NCBI RefSeq assembly: GCF_002217795.2
Contig: NZ_AP018823.1
Coordinates: 744,001-808,000, forward strand
DNA: 64,000 nt
From: Aquitalea magnusonii
Lineage (GTDB): Bacteria > Pseudomonadota > Gammaproteobacteria > Burkholderiales > Chromobacteriaceae
Direction of reading: 5' to 3'
Made by a program: the position numbers and the translations under genes. The notes beneath the pieces are model-generated. The model did not search any database, was not told the DNA's origin, and was given only the letters and a program-made list of their open reading frames with translations. Shown piece by piece: positions 10,178 through 19,398 of the stretch (within the stretch, counting starts at the first letter, position 1; each line of letters opens with the position of its first letter).

Positions 10178-11116
10178 TCAGAACAGGCGGGTGTTGAACA
10201 GGCTGCGTACGCCGCCGGCAAACTCCACGCCAATCTTGCGTGCCACGCGGCTGGACAGGTCATCCTGTTGAGTGTAATCCACGGTTTTTTCTGCCTTGAT
10301 CACGTCGCGCGCAACCGAGCGGGTATTACCCAGGCCGTCGGCCAGTCCCAGCGGAATGCCCTTCTCGCCAATCCACACCATGCCGGAAAAAAGCTGCGGA
10401 TCACTCTTGAGCCGGCTGCCGCGGCCATCCTTCACCGCCTTGATGAACTGCTGGTGGATGTCATCCAGCAATTGCTGGCGGATGGCATCCTGCTTGGGAT
10501 TGACCGGGGAGAAGGGGTCGCCCATGGCCTTGTTTTCACCTGCTGTCTTCAGGCGGCGCTCCACGCCCAGCTTGTCCATCAGCCCGGTAAAGCCAAAGCC
10601 GTCCGACAGTACGCCGATGGAGCCGATGATGCTGGCCTTGTCGACAAAAATCTTGTCGGCAGCGGCGGCAATGTAATAGCAACCGGAGGCGCACACTTCC
10701 TGCACCGTGACATACACCGGGATGCTGGGGTGCAGCTTCTTCTGGCGGCGGATTTCATCATAGGCCATGCCGGACAGCACCGGGCTGCCGCCAGGGCTGT
10801 TGGCCTCGATGATGATGCCGCGCGTGCCGCGGTCTCCGTAGGCGTCTTCCAGTGCGGCGCTCAGTTTTTCGGCGGTATTGTTTTCGCTGTCGATCACGCC
10901 ATCCAGGCTGATGACGGCAGTGTGGCCGCTGCCGGTGAGGGCCTCGGTCGATTTGTCATCATTACGCAGGAAGATGGTGGCCAGTAGTGCAGCGATGATG
11001 CCCAGCCACACCAGGCGGAAAAAGATTTTCCAGCGTCGGGCGCGGCGTTGTTCCACCACGGCGGCCATGGCCAGTTTTTCCACTAGCTGGCGTTCCCAGT
11101 TCGGAGTGTCGTTCAT
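10178..11116 (-). CDS. sppA: Signal peptide peptidase SppA, short form
   Basis: 312 residues, the half-length (36K) type of SppA. One N-terminal transmembrane helix (FFRLVWLGIIAALLATIF, about 32-49) anchors the protein in the inner membrane. The Ser/Lys dyad is visible: Ser144 in VCASGCYYIAAAADKI and Lys196 in TAGENKAMGDPF. SppA degrades cleaved signal peptides. It belongs to the leftward series rluC-HAD-Rieske-sppA-motD. Confidence 0.94.
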   Translation of the reverse strand: MNDTPNWERQLVEKLAMAAVVEQRRARRWKIFFRLVWLGIIAALLATIFLRNDDKSTEALTGSGHTAVISLDGVIDSENNTAEKLSAALEDAYGDRGTRGIIIEANSPGGSPVLSGMAYDEIRRQKKLHPSIPVYVTVQEVCASGCYYIAAAADKIFVDKASIIGSIGVLSDGFGFTGLMDKLGVERRLKTAGENKAMGDPFSPVNPKQDAIRQQLLDDIHQQFIKAVKDGRGSRLKSDPQLFSGMVWIGEKGIPLGLADGLGNTRSVARDVIKAEKTVDYTQQDDLSSRVARKIGVEFAGGVRSLFNTRLF

Positions 11117-11157
11117 TGTGCTTGCCCTGAGTGCGAATGTCGGCAGTCTAGCAAAAA

Positions 11158-11517
11158 TCAGTCAGGCATGACATTCAGCCATACCTTGCCCTCCGCCTCC
11201 ATCAGCGGCAGCGCCTGCAGGCTTTGCCCGCGGCAAGGGCCGCCCACGCAGCGGCCATTTGCCGGCAAATACAGTGCGCCATGCATGCTGCACACCAGGT
11301 ACTGGCCGGACAGATCAAATACATTGCCATCCTGCAAATCCAGCTCGATGGGAATGTGGCGGCAGGCGTTCAGATAGCCGTACACCCGGCCCTGATAGCG
11401 CAGGGCGATGGCAGCTTGCGGCTGGCCATCCGGGCCAGGCACTTCAAAGCGCACCGCGCGGCCGCTATCGAGCAGGGCCGCGCTGTCGCAGATCAGTCTA
11501 GCCGTGTCAGCAGCCAT
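11158..11517 (-). CDS. Rieske [2Fe-2S] domain protein
   Basis: 119 residues from the ATG at 11517, overlapping the end of the phosphatase gene by 25 bases. The cluster ligands are CRH (with IPIELD) and CSMHG, spaced as in Rieske ferredoxins. There is no transmembrane segment, so it is probably a small cytoplasmic electron carrier or a ferredoxin component. Its partner is not visible. This gene follows the HAD phosphatase of the rluC locus in several betaproteobacteria (general knowledge). Confidence 0.88.
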   Translation of the reverse strand: MAADTARLICDSAALLDSGRAVRFEVPGPDGQPQAAIALRYQGRVYGYLNACRHIPIELDLQDGNVFDLSGQYLVCSMHGALYLPANGRCVGGPCRGQSLQALPLMEAEGKVWLNVMPD

Positions 11518-12152
11518 TGCTGCAACTCCGCAAAACTGTGAACGATGGTTTGCGGCTGGCAGTCCTGCAGCAGCTTCACGTCGTGGGCGCCGTAACTTAC
11601 CCCCACGCCATGGGCCCGCGCATTCAGTGCCATGTTCAGGTCGTGGCTGGTGTCGCCAATCATCACGGTGCGCGCCAGTTCCACGCCCAACTCGTCGCTG
11701 ATTTCCTGCAGCATGGCCGGATGCGGTTTGGAGTGGCATTCGTCCACGGTGCGGGTGGCATCAAACAAAGGCCCCAGGCCGGTTTCCGCCAGCAGGCGAT
11801 TGAGGCCCACCCGGCTGTTGCCGGTGGCCACCGCGATGAACACGCCGCGTTCGCGCAAGGCGTGCAGGCCTTCGCGCACACCATCAAACAATGTCACGCC
11901 ATCGTCACTGCTGCGGTAATGGCGGATGAAGCTCTCGGTGAGGGCTTTGTGCTGGCTGTCGTCAAGGCCGGGGCAGGCCATGTGCAGCGCCTGATCCAGC
12001 CGCAGGCCGATCACATGACTGGCGGCCTGGCGGTCTGGCACCGGCAGGCCCAGTTCGCGGCAGGCATTCTGGATGGAGTGGGTGATATGCGCGGTGGAGT
12101 CCATCAGCGTACCGTCCCAGTCGAATACCAGCAGGTCGTAAACACGTGCCAT
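11493..12152 (-). CDS. HAD-IA family hydrolase (phosphoglycolate phosphatase-like)
   Basis: 219 residues. Motif I is FDWDGTLMDS (nucleophile Asp11, acid/base Asp13), motif II is VATGNS, and motifs III/IV are KPHPAML and MIGDTSHDLNMA. The cap type and sequence are close to Gph-like phosphatases, but the substrate cannot be read from sequence. The start overlaps the rluC stop by one base (TGATG), so it is translationally coupled to rluC. Confidence 0.9.
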   Translation of the reverse strand: MARVYDLLVFDWDGTLMDSTAHITHSIQNACRELGLPVPDRQAASHVIGLRLDQALHMACPGLDDSQHKALTESFIRHYRSSDDGVTLFDGVREGLHALRERGVFIAVATGNSRVGLNRLLAETGLGPLFDATRTVDECHSKPHPAMLQEISDELGVELARTVMIGDTSHDLNMALNARAHGVGVSYGAHDVKLLQDCQPQTIVHSFAELQQWLLTRLD

Positions 12153-13087
12153 CAGCGCCTCAGTTTCTGCAAAAAGCCTTCCAGTTCGGCAGGCAAGGGG
12201 GCTTCCAGTTTGAGTGGCTCGCCGGTCAGCGGGTGGGGCAGGGTCAGGCTGCGCGCGTGCAGGAACATGCGCTTGAGGCCGCTGCGCGCCAGTTCCTTGT
12301 TAAGCGCAAAGTCGCCGTATTTTTCATCACCGGCAATCGGACAGCCACTGGCTTGCATGTGTACGCGGATCTGGTGGGTGCGACCGGTACGCAAATGGGC
12401 TTCCACCAGGGTGAAGTCGGCAAAGCGTTCCACAATGCTGAAATTGGTGTGGGCAAACTGGCCGTCGTCGCCTTCGGCCACCTTGACGCGACGTTCGCCG
12501 TCGGCGGTGTGGAACTTGAACAAGGGCAGCTTGACCGCTTTCTTGCTGGGGTCCCATTGGCCGATGCCCAGAGCCAGATAGCGTTTGTCCGGCACGTTCG
12601 CGCGCATCATGTCGTGCAGCTTCACCAGCGCCGAGCGTTTCTTGGCCAGCATCAGCAGGCCGGAGGTTTCGCGGTCCAGCCGGTGTACCAGCTCCAGGTA
12701 TTTCCAGTCCGGATGCGCCTTGCGCAATTGTTCGATCACACCAAAGGACACGCCGCTGCCGCCGTGTACCGCCACGCCGGCCGGCTTGTCGATCACCAGC
12801 AGGGCCGTGTCTTCGTATACCACCGGAAAACTGCCCGGCGGCACATCATTGACCGGGCGCTCGGCCAGGCGGATGGGTGGAATGCGGATCGAATCGCCCG
12901 CCTGGATGCGGTAAGCAGCGTCGATACGGCCTTTGTTCACCCGGACTTCGCCCGAGCGCAGAATGCGGTAAATATGGCTTTTTGGCACGCCTTTGAGAAT
13001 GCGTACCAGAAAGTTGTCCAGCCGCTGGCCGGAATCTCCCTCGTCCACGTCAAGAAACGTGACGGAGTCTTTGCGAATGTCAGTCAT
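12152..13087 (-). CDS. rluC: 23S rRNA pseudouridine synthase RluC
   Basis: 311 residues from the ATG at 13087; a GTG further upstream is not needed. An S4 RNA-binding domain lies at the N-terminus (GQRLDNFLVRILKGVPKSHIYRILR). The catalytic Asp is in the HRLDRETSGLLMLAKK motif. RluC modifies U955, U2504 and U2580 of 23S rRNA in E. coli. The gene is divergent from rne, as in E. coli, where the two also neighbour each other. Confidence 0.95.
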   Translation of the reverse strand: MTDIRKDSVTFLDVDEGDSGQRLDNFLVRILKGVPKSHIYRILRSGEVRVNKGRIDAAYRIQAGDSIRIPPIRLAERPVNDVPPGSFPVVYEDTALLVIDKPAGVAVHGGSGVSFGVIEQLRKAHPDWKYLELVHRLDRETSGLLMLAKKRSALVKLHDMMRANVPDKRYLALGIGQWDPSKKAVKLPLFKFHTADGERRVKVAEGDDGQFAHTNFSIVERFADFTLVEAHLRTGRTHQIRVHMQASGCPIAGDEKYGDFALNKELARSGLKRMFLHARSLTLPHPLTGEPLKLEAPLPAELEGFLQKLRR

Positions 13088-13609
13088 ATTGCTTATACTT
13101 CGTGCGCTCAACCGCACATTTCAGTGCGATGACAGCGTTCCGGAAAGCCATGGTCACAGGCAGTATTGCCGCGTGATGCTGCTGCGGGAAAGTGAACCGG
13201 CCGGCAGGGTAATGACCCTGACCTGATGCCGCGTCAACCGGCCGCAGCCAAGGTTAACTCGCTCACCAAAAAGCAGCGATGGTAATGCATTTAGTCGCAT
13301 AACGCACTCACGAGTATTCCATTTCCTGATGCAAAGCCAGTCAGGAAATCTTGCAGCAAAGTTTGACCCGGCACGATTACCCTCCAGTTTGTCCAGGCTG
13401 CCCGTGATGGCAGCCCGGAAGAAAATATCCGTTGCGCCAATGCGCTCAAACCCCCGGGCTCGTGTGAAATTACGTCAGGAAGTAGGCTTGATATCTCGGT
13501 TGTAATGATCTTTATACCAACACTTCTTTCGGAAAGCGCCCATCAATAGCCTCTGGGCCGTCAAATACTGGCTGCATCCCTTGCGTGAGTGCCTGCGCAG
13601 GGAATGTTT
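13088..13609. promoter_or_regulatory. rluC-rne intergenic region, probable rne leader
   Basis: 522 bases with no convincing gene. It holds two clean hairpins: ATTTCCTGA / TCAGGAAAT at 13321-13349 and GGCTGCC / GGCAGCC at 13396-13415. In E. coli the long rne leader controls RNase E autoregulation through hairpins, so a similar role is plausible here. The folds are not recognisably those of E. coli. The rest shows nothing I can assign. Confidence 0.45.
13488..13516 (+). promoter_or_regulatory. Candidate sigma-70 promoter for rne
   Basis: TTGATA, 17-base spacer, TTTATA, about 95 bases before the rne start codon. It is the best match to the consensus in the 522-base gap. If used, transcripts from it would not carry the two hairpins further upstream. 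Confidence 0.45.
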
Positions 13610-16600
13610 ATGAAACGCATGTTGTTTAATGCAACGCAGGCCGAAGAGCTGCGCGTTGCCATCGTTGACGGGCAAAAGCTCGTTGACCTCGATATCGAAA
13701 CCGTTGGCAAGGAACAACGTAAAGGGAACATCTACAAGGGCATCATCACCCGCATCGAGCCCTCCCTTGAAGCCTGCTTTGTCGATTACGGTACCGAACG
13801 TCACGGCTTCCTGCCGTTCAAGGAAGTCTCCCGTTCTTATTTCCAGGGCTATGACGGTGGCCGTCCGCGTATTCAGGACGTGCTGCGTGAAGGCATGGAA
13901 GTGGTTGTCCAGGTGGAAAAGGACGAGCGTGGCAACAAGGGCGCAGCCCTCACCACCTATATCAGCCTGGCTGGCCGCTATCTGGTCCTGATGCCGAATA
14001 ACCCGCGTGGTGGTGGCGTATCGCGCCGCATCGAGGGTGAAGAACGTCAGGAACTGAAAGACCTGCTCTCCCAGCTGGAAGTCCCCAATGGCATGAGCCT
14101 GATTGCCCGTACCGCCGGTATCGGCCGCAATCTGGAAGAACTGCAATGGGACATGGGTTACCTGATGCAGCTGTGGCGTGCCATTGAAGGCGCGGCCGGC
14201 TCGCAAAGCGCGCCTTTCCTGATTCTGCAGGAAGGCAGCCTGGTGATTCGCGCCATCCGTGACTACTACCATCCGGACATCGGCGAAATCCTGATCGACA
14301 CCGACGAAATCTACGAACAGGCCCGCCAGTTCATGAGCCACGTGATGCCCAACATGGTGCATCGCGTGAAGCTGTACAAGGATCACGTACCGCTGTTCTC
14401 CCGCTTCCAGATCGAACACCAGATCGAAACCGCCTTCTCGCGCAGCGTGCAGCTGCCGTCCGGTGGTGCCATCGTGATCGACCACACCGAGGCACTGGTC
14501 TCCATCGACGTCAACTCCGCCCGCTCCACCAAGGGTGCCGACATCGAGGAAACCGCACTGCGCACCAACGTTGAAGCCGCCGAAGAAATCGCCCGCCAGC
14601 TGCGTCTGCGCGACCTGGGCGGTCTGATCGTGATCGACTTCATCGACATGGAAAACCCGAAAAACCAGCGCGAAGTGGAAAACAAGCTGCGCGATGTGCT
14701 GAAGCACGACCGCGCCCGCGTGCAAATGGGCAAGCTGTCCCGCTTTGGCCTGCTGGAACTGTCACGTCAGCGTCTGCAGCCGTCGCTGGGCGAAACCAGC
14801 CACGAGCCTTGCCCGCGCTGCCATGGCATCGGCTTCATCCGTGGTACCGAATCCTCCGCCCTGCACATCCTGCGCATCATCCAGGAAGAGGCGATGAAGG
14901 AAAACACCGGTGCAGTACACGCACAAGTGCCGGTTGACGTCGCCACCTTCCTGCTGAACGAAAAGCGTGCCGAAATCCACTCCATCGAAGAGCGTCTGGA
15001 CGTGGATGTGGTGCTGATTCCGAACATCCATCTGGAAACCCCGCATTACAAGATCGCCCGTATCCGTCACGACGATCTGGCCGAACTGGGCGATGGCCCG
15101 AGCTATCTGCGCGTGGAAGTGCAGGAAGAAGACATCATCACCAACTTTGGTCAGGAAAAGCCGAAGGCCGAGCGTCAGGAAGCCGCAGTCAAGGGCATTA
15201 CCCCGCAACAGCCGGCCCCGGTATCCTCCCAGCCCGTTGCCGCCGCTGCACCGGTGGTGGCCGAGCAGGGCGTGGTCAGCCGTTTCTTCGGCTGGGTGAA
15301 GAGCCTGTTTGCCGAGCCGGAAGCTGCTCCGCAGGAAAACGAGAAGAAAAAACCGGCCGCTGCCGGCCAGCGCGAAGGTCAGCGCAATGGCAACCGTCAG
15401 CGTAATAACGAGCGTCGTCCGGGCAGCCAGGCGCGTCGTGATCACAATGAACGTCGTCATGGCGAAGAAGCCGGCAAGCGTCCGACCGAAGCCCGTGCCG
15501 ATGGCGAGCGTCAGGATGGCCGTCGTCAGTCCTCCCGTGACCGTGGCGATCGTCAAGAGCGTCCGGAACGCGTAGAACGCCCGGAACGTGCCGAGCGTAC
15601 CGAACGCGCAGAGCGTCCGGAACGTGCCGAGCGCAGCGAACAGCCGCAACGCGAACCGCGTCAGCGTCGTGAACGCGAGCCGCGTGAAAACCGCGAAGCG
15701 CGTGAACAGAATGCCCGCCCGCAAACTGAAGAGCGTAGCGAACAAGCTGCACCGCAGGCGGCCGAGAAGCCGTCCCGTCGTCGCCAGCAGGCCGAGCGCA
15801 ACGAAGCTGACAAGCCGCAGGCTGCCGCGCAGGAAGAACTGAACCTGAACAGCGCTGAAGGTGTGGAAGCTGCCGCCGAGTCTGCCGAGCAACAAGAGCG
15901 TGGCGAACGTGGTCGTCGTCGTCGTGGCCGTCGTGACCGTCGCCGTGACAATGTCGAAGGCGATAACACTGCTCAGGTGGCAGAAACTGCTGCTGGCGAT
16001 GTGACTGCCGAAGTGGCGGCGGTTGCTGGCGTGGCTGCCGCTGCTGCGGTTGCGGTAGCTGCCGACGCTGTCGCCCAGCCGGCTGCCGAAGTGATCGCCC
16101 AGCCGGCAGCAGAAGCTGCCGTTGCAGTGGACGTGGTGGAAGTTGCCGTGGCTCCGGCCGAGGTAGCGCAAGAAGTTGTTGCCCCGGTGGCGGCACCGGT
16201 CGAGACCCTTGCTGTTGAAGCCGCCCCGGTTGAAGTTGCACCCGAACCGGCTGCGCAGGCAGAACAAGTGGTGGTGGCCGAGGTGGCTGCGCCTGCTGCA
16301 GTTGTCGTTACCGAAGCTGCTGTGGCTGTCGAGACTGTGGAAGTTGCCGAAGTGGCTGCCCCGCTGGAGCAGATCAGCACCGTGGTTGAAACCAAGGTGG
16401 CGCAGGCTGAGGTGGCCATTGCCGCCGAAGCGGCACCTGCCGAACAGCCTGCTGCTGCCCAAGTTGCAGAAGTTGCCGTGAGCGAGCCTGTGGCCGTGGC
16501 ACCGGTGGTGGTGGAAACTGCGGCAGCAGCCCAGCCCAAGCTGGAAGCCGAGTTGCCGGCGGATCTGGGCGGCCTGGTGATGGTTGCCACCAAGGCGGTA

Positions 16601-16723
16601 TCCGACGTGGTGGTGCCACAAGTGGAAGTGCCGACTGGTCCGCGTCGCCGCGATGTGGTGCGTCAGGCAGCAGAGCAGCCGGTGGCGATTGAACTCAAGC
16701 AGGTGGAAACCCGCAATAGCTGA
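13610..16723 (+). CDS. rne: Ribonuclease E
   Basis: 1037 residues from the ATG at 13610 (start MKRMLFNATQ as in E. coli, with GCAGGG upstream). RNase E is the main mRNA decay and rRNA/tRNA processing endonuclease. The catalytic half has an S1 domain, metal ligands Asp300 and Asp343 (E. coli Asp303/Asp346), and the zinc link CPRCHG (Cys401, Cys404). A likely membrane-targeting helix, SRFFGWVKSLF, lies near 559. An Arg/Glu-rich RNA-binding stretch covers about 585-790. The last 250 residues are an unusual Ala/Val/Glu-rich tail. The tail is low complexity and would be disordered, so its partners cannot be predicted. Confidence 0.96.
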   Translation: MKRMLFNATQAEELRVAIVDGQKLVDLDIETVGKEQRKGNIYKGIITRIEPSLEACFVDYGTERHGFLPFKEVSRSYFQGYDGGRPRIQDVLREGMEVVVQVEKDERGNKGAALTTYISLAGRYLVLMPNNPRGGGVSRRIEGEERQELKDLLSQLEVPNGMSLIARTAGIGRNLEELQWDMGYLMQLWRAIEGAAGSQSAPFLILQEGSLVIRAIRDYYHPDIGEILIDTDEIYEQARQFMSHVMPNMVHRVKLYKDHVPLFSRFQIEHQIETAFSRSVQLPSGGAIVIDHTEALVSIDVNSARSTKGADIEETALRTNVEAAEEIARQLRLRDLGGLIVIDFIDMENPKNQREVENKLRDVLKHDRARVQMGKLSRFGLLELSRQRLQPSLGETSHEPCPRCHGIGFIRGTESSALHILRIIQEEAMKENTGAVHAQVPVDVATFLLNEKRAEIHSIEERLDVDVVLIPNIHLETPHYKIARIRHDDLAELGDGPSYLRVEVQEEDIITNFGQEKPKAERQEAAVKGITPQQPAPVSSQPVAAAAPVVAEQGVVSRFFGWVKSLFAEPEAAPQENEKKKPAAAGQREGQRNGNRQRNNERRPGSQARRDHNERRHGEEAGKRPTEARADGERQDGRRQSSRDRGDRQERPERVERPERAERTERAERPERAERSEQPQREPRQRREREPRENREAREQNARPQTEERSEQAAPQAAEKPSRRRQQAERNEADKPQAAAQEELNLNSAEGVEAAAESAEQQERGERGRRRRGRRDRRRDNVEGDNTAQVAETAAGDVTAEVAAVAGVAAAAAVAVAADAVAQPAAEVIAQPAAEAAVAVDVVEVAVAPAEVAQEVVAPVAAPVETLAVEAAPVEVAPEPAAQAEQVVVAEVAAPAAVVVTEAAVAVETVEVAEVAAPLEQISTVVETKVAQAEVAIAAEAAPAEQPAAAQVAEVAVSEPVAVAPVVVETAAAAQPKLEAELPADLGGLVMVATKAVSDVVVPQVEVPTGPRRRDVVRQAAEQPVAIELKQVETRNS

Positions 16724-16734
16724 TGCCGTGCATG

Positions 16735-16761
16735 GCCCCTGCAAAAACTACTTGCAGGGGC
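16735..16761 (+). terminator. Hairpin after rne
   Basis: GCCCCTGCAA / TTGCAGGGGC, ten paired bases with a 7-base loop, 11 nt after the rne stop. The T tract is weak, and the tRNA promoter starts immediately after the stem. Confidence 0.6.
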
Positions 16762-16790
16762 TTGACGGTTTCACAAAGAGTTTATAGAAT
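16762..16790 (+). promoter_or_regulatory. Strong sigma-70 promoter for tRNA-Asn
   Basis: TTGACG, exactly 17 bases, TAGAAT, ending 19 bases before the tRNA. Close to consensus and well placed for a stable RNA gene. Confidence 0.8.
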
Positions 16791-16809
16791 AGCTTTCTCT
16801 TTAGGCAAT

Positions 16810-16885
16810 TCCCTGATAGCTCAGTCGGTAGAGCGACGGACTGTTAATCCGCAGGTCGCAGGTTCGAGCCCTGCTCGGGGAGCCA
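16810..16885 (+). tRNA. tRNA-Asn (GTT)
   Basis: 76 bases forming a complete cloverleaf: acceptor TCCCTGA / TCGGGGA with one wobble, D arm GCTCAGTCGGTAGAGC, anticodon loop CTGTTAA with GTT, T arm GGTTCGAGCC, and an encoded CCA end. It reads AAC/AAU codons. A strong promoter precedes it and a terminator follows. Confidence 0.97.
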
Positions 16886-16893
16886 AGCATTTG

Positions 16894-16922
16894 AAGCCCA
16901 GTCAGCAATGACTGGGCTTTTT
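16894..16922 (+). terminator. Rho-independent terminator after tRNA-Asn
   Basis: AAGCCCAGTCA / TGACTGGGCTT stem, GCAA loop, followed by T residues. Confidence 0.9.
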
Positions 16923-16999
16923 GCATTGTGCTGTCCGTCCTGGCTGCGCTCGGGCACAATCTGCCAGATAACAAGGACTGGTAGTTGAAAGGGGTTGGG

Positions 17000-17917
17000 G
17001 TGTCGATCACGCTGAAAAACGTGCGCTATTTTGTTGCCGTGGCCGAGATGGAATCCATTTCTCGTGCGGTGCAGGACCTGAATGTTTCGCAATCGGTGGT
17101 GACTGAGGCCATTCGCGCGCTGGAGGATGATCTGGGGGTGCTGTTGTTTACCCGTCACGCCCGTGGCATGAGCCTGACCCATGCCGGTTATCAGTTTCTG
17201 CGCCATGCCCACCAGATTCTGGCCTCGGTGCGCCATGCCCGCGAAGCCCTGTCTACCCGACCTGATGCCGTCACCGGCCAGCTCAATATCGGCGTCACCA
17301 GCCTGGTATGCGGTTACTTTCTGCCCTATCTGCTGGAGCGGTTTCGCAGCACCTTCCCGCAAGTGGAAGTGCGGGTGGTGGAGGATCAGCGCGACTATAT
17401 CGAACACCTGCTGGTCAATGGCGAGCTGGATGCCGCAGTCCTCATTGTTTCCAATGTGCAGAACCGTCAGGCCTTGCATACCGAGGTGTTGCAACAATCC
17501 AGCTATCGCCTGTGGCTGCCTTCCGGTCATCGCTTGCTGGATGGTGGTGGGGTGACACTGTCGGATCTGGCCGACCAGCCCTTGGTGGCGCTGAAGCTGG
17601 ACGAGCTGGAAGACGTGGCCACCGCGCTATGGCGGCAGATTGGCCGCAAGCCGCAACTGGCGGTGCGTACTGCGTCGGTGGAGGCCATGCGTAGCCTGGT
17701 GGCGACTGGTGCCGGGCTGGCCATCATGCCGGATGTGCTGTATCGCCCCTGGTCGCTGGAGGGGGATAGGCTGGAGGTGCTGCCCTTGCAGGAGGCAACG
17801 CCGACACTGGAAGTCGGGGTGGTATGGCGGCGCGGCATGCAGGTTTCTGACAACACCCATAACTTCCTTACCCTGGCCAGAGAGTACAGTCGCAGCCACA
17901 AACAGACCTTCTCCTGA
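17000..17917 (+). CDS. LysR family transcriptional regulator
   Basis: 305 residues from a GTG at 17000 with an AAAGGGG site upstream; a TTG at 16985 is the alternative start. The N-terminal winged helix (ITLKNVRYFVAVAEMESISRAVQDLNVSQSVVTEAIRALE) is classical LysR. The periplasmic-binding-like effector domain follows from about residue 90. It lies directly upstream of, and on the same strand as, the putrescine operon, so it probably controls that operon with a polyamine-related effector. That link is inference from position; in E. coli the regulator of this operon is of a different family. Confidence 0.9.
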   Translation: MSITLKNVRYFVAVAEMESISRAVQDLNVSQSVVTEAIRALEDDLGVLLFTRHARGMSLTHAGYQFLRHAHQILASVRHAREALSTRPDAVTGQLNIGVTSLVCGYFLPYLLERFRSTFPQVEVRVVEDQRDYIEHLLVNGELDAAVLIVSNVQNRQALHTEVLQQSSYRLWLPSGHRLLDGGGVTLSDLADQPLVALKLDELEDVATALWRQIGRKPQLAVRTASVEAMRSLVATGAGLAIMPDVLYRPWSLEGDRLEVLPLQEATPTLEVGVVWRRGMQVSDNTHNFLTLAREYSRSHKQTFS

Positions 17918-18183
17918 TATCTGTTTAAAAGATAATCGCGTATTGCTGATCGGAATTTTCGATAAATTACCCAATGTCATGTGGTAGACCTGGTCTGCAC
18001 GGCGGTCCGGTGTAGTTTCTGTGGTCTGCGTTATTCCCATTTGCCTGCCTCTGGCATGAGCTATCTGTTTTTCCAATTGCTGTCATTGGCCACACTGGCT
18101 AGGGGCGCTGGCGAACACTGCCTAGAATCGGCTCACACATTCCCAGACGCACAATGCGCAGTCCTTGGAGAAGGAGAAACGTG

Positions 18184-19338
18184 ATGCAAAGCAGCCTGAT
18201 TCGCCTGACCGCCGCCTTGGTCAGTTCCAGCCTGATTGCCCCTGCCGTGCTGGCCGCACCGCTGACCAGCCTGGGCAAGCCGGAAGGCAAGCTCAATATC
18301 ATTGCCTGGCCGGGCTATATCGAACGTGGTCAGAGCGACAAGAACTACGATTGGGTGACCGGCTTTGAAAAAGCCACCGGTTGCCAGGTGAACGTCAAGA
18401 CCGCCGCCACCTCGGATGAAATGGTGTCGCTGATGAATTCGCCCAATTACGACCTGGTGACGGCATCGGGCGATGCCTCGCTGCGGCTGATTTATGGCAA
18501 GAAGGTGCAGGAAATCAATCCGGCCCTGATTCCCAGCTGGAAGACGCTGGACCCGCGCGTGAAGAACGGCAACTGGTTCACCGTGGCCGGCAAGCCCTAT
18601 GGTGTGCCCTACCAGTGGGGGGCCAACTTCCTGATGTACAACAGCAAGATCTTTCCCAAAGCACCTAGTAGCTGGTCGGTGGTGTTTGAGCCGGGCAATC
18701 TGCCGGACGGCAAGCCCAACAAGGGCCGGGTGCAAGCATACGACGGTGCCATCTATATTGCCGACGCTGCGCTTTACCTGATGCACAAGAACCCCAAGCT
18801 GGGCATCAAGGACCCGTATGAACTGAACGAGGCCCAGTACGCTGCCGTGCTGCAACTGCTGCGCCAGCAAAAGGGCCTGACCCATCGTTACTGGCACGAT
18901 GTCACGGTACAGATGAACGACTTCAAGAAAGAAGGCGTGGCGGTTTCCAGTGCCTGGGGGTACACCATCAACACCCTGCAAGCAGAGAAATTCCCGGTGG
19001 CCGGCACCATTCCGCAAGAAGGGGCCACCGGCTGGGCTGATACCACCATGCTGCATGCCCAGGCCCAGCACCCGGTTTGTGCATACAAGTGGATGGAGTG
19101 GTCGCTCAACAAGAATCTGCAATCCGCACTGGCCGAATGGTTTGGTTCCAATCCGGTGGTGGCGGACGCCTGCAAGACCAAGGCTCCTGGTGGCAGCAAT
19201 TTCTGCCAGAGCAACGGTTTTGACCGCTTCGGCCAGATCCGCTTCTGGCGTACGCCGGTGGCCAAGTGCAGCCAGGGTAGCTGTGTGCCCTACAGCCGCT
19301 GGACTGCCGATTACATTGCCATCATGGGCGGTCGCTGA
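18184..19338 (+). CDS. ydcS: ABC transporter substrate-binding protein, YdcS type (polyamine)
   Basis: 384 residues from the ATG at 18184, with AAGGAG seven bases upstream. An N-terminal signal peptide (about 25 residues, ending VLAAP) sends it to the periplasm. The PotD/YdcS-like fold is clear (LNIIAWPGYIERG, NFLMYNSKIFP, SAWGYTINTL). It begins a tightly spaced set of ATPase, two permeases and an aldehyde dehydrogenase matching E. coli ydcSTUV-patD. It should capture putrescine or a related polyamine for uptake. Confidence 0.92.
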   Translation: MQSSLIRLTAALVSSSLIAPAVLAAPLTSLGKPEGKLNIIAWPGYIERGQSDKNYDWVTGFEKATGCQVNVKTAATSDEMVSLMNSPNYDLVTASGDASLRLIYGKKVQEINPALIPSWKTLDPRVKNGNWFTVAGKPYGVPYQWGANFLMYNSKIFPKAPSSWSVVFEPGNLPDGKPNKGRVQAYDGAIYIADAALYLMHKNPKLGIKDPYELNEAQYAAVLQLLRQQKGLTHRYWHDVTVQMNDFKKEGVAVSSAWGYTINTLQAEKFPVAGTIPQEGATGWADTTMLHAQAQHPVCAYKWMEWSLNKNLQSALAEWFGSNPVVADACKTKAPGGSNFCQSNGFDRFGQIRFWRTPVAKCSQGSCVPYSRWTADYIAIMGGR

Positions 19339-19398
19339 CCGCATGCAGAACATGCTGCCTGCCGGTGTGCGAGCGGTGGGCAGCGGGGAGCTTTGTTC

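Noticed and set aside
12146..13132. 328-codon plus-strand frame opposite rluC
   Set aside because: Antisense to rluC, which has the S4 domain and HRLDRETSG motif; no evidence for coding on the plus strand.
13475..16744. Two long minus-strand frames (416 and 660 codons) opposite rne
   Set aside because: Antisense shadows of high-GC codon use. The second is Gly/Ser/His-rich low complexity mirroring the Ala/Val tail. RNase E on the plus strand is unmistakable.
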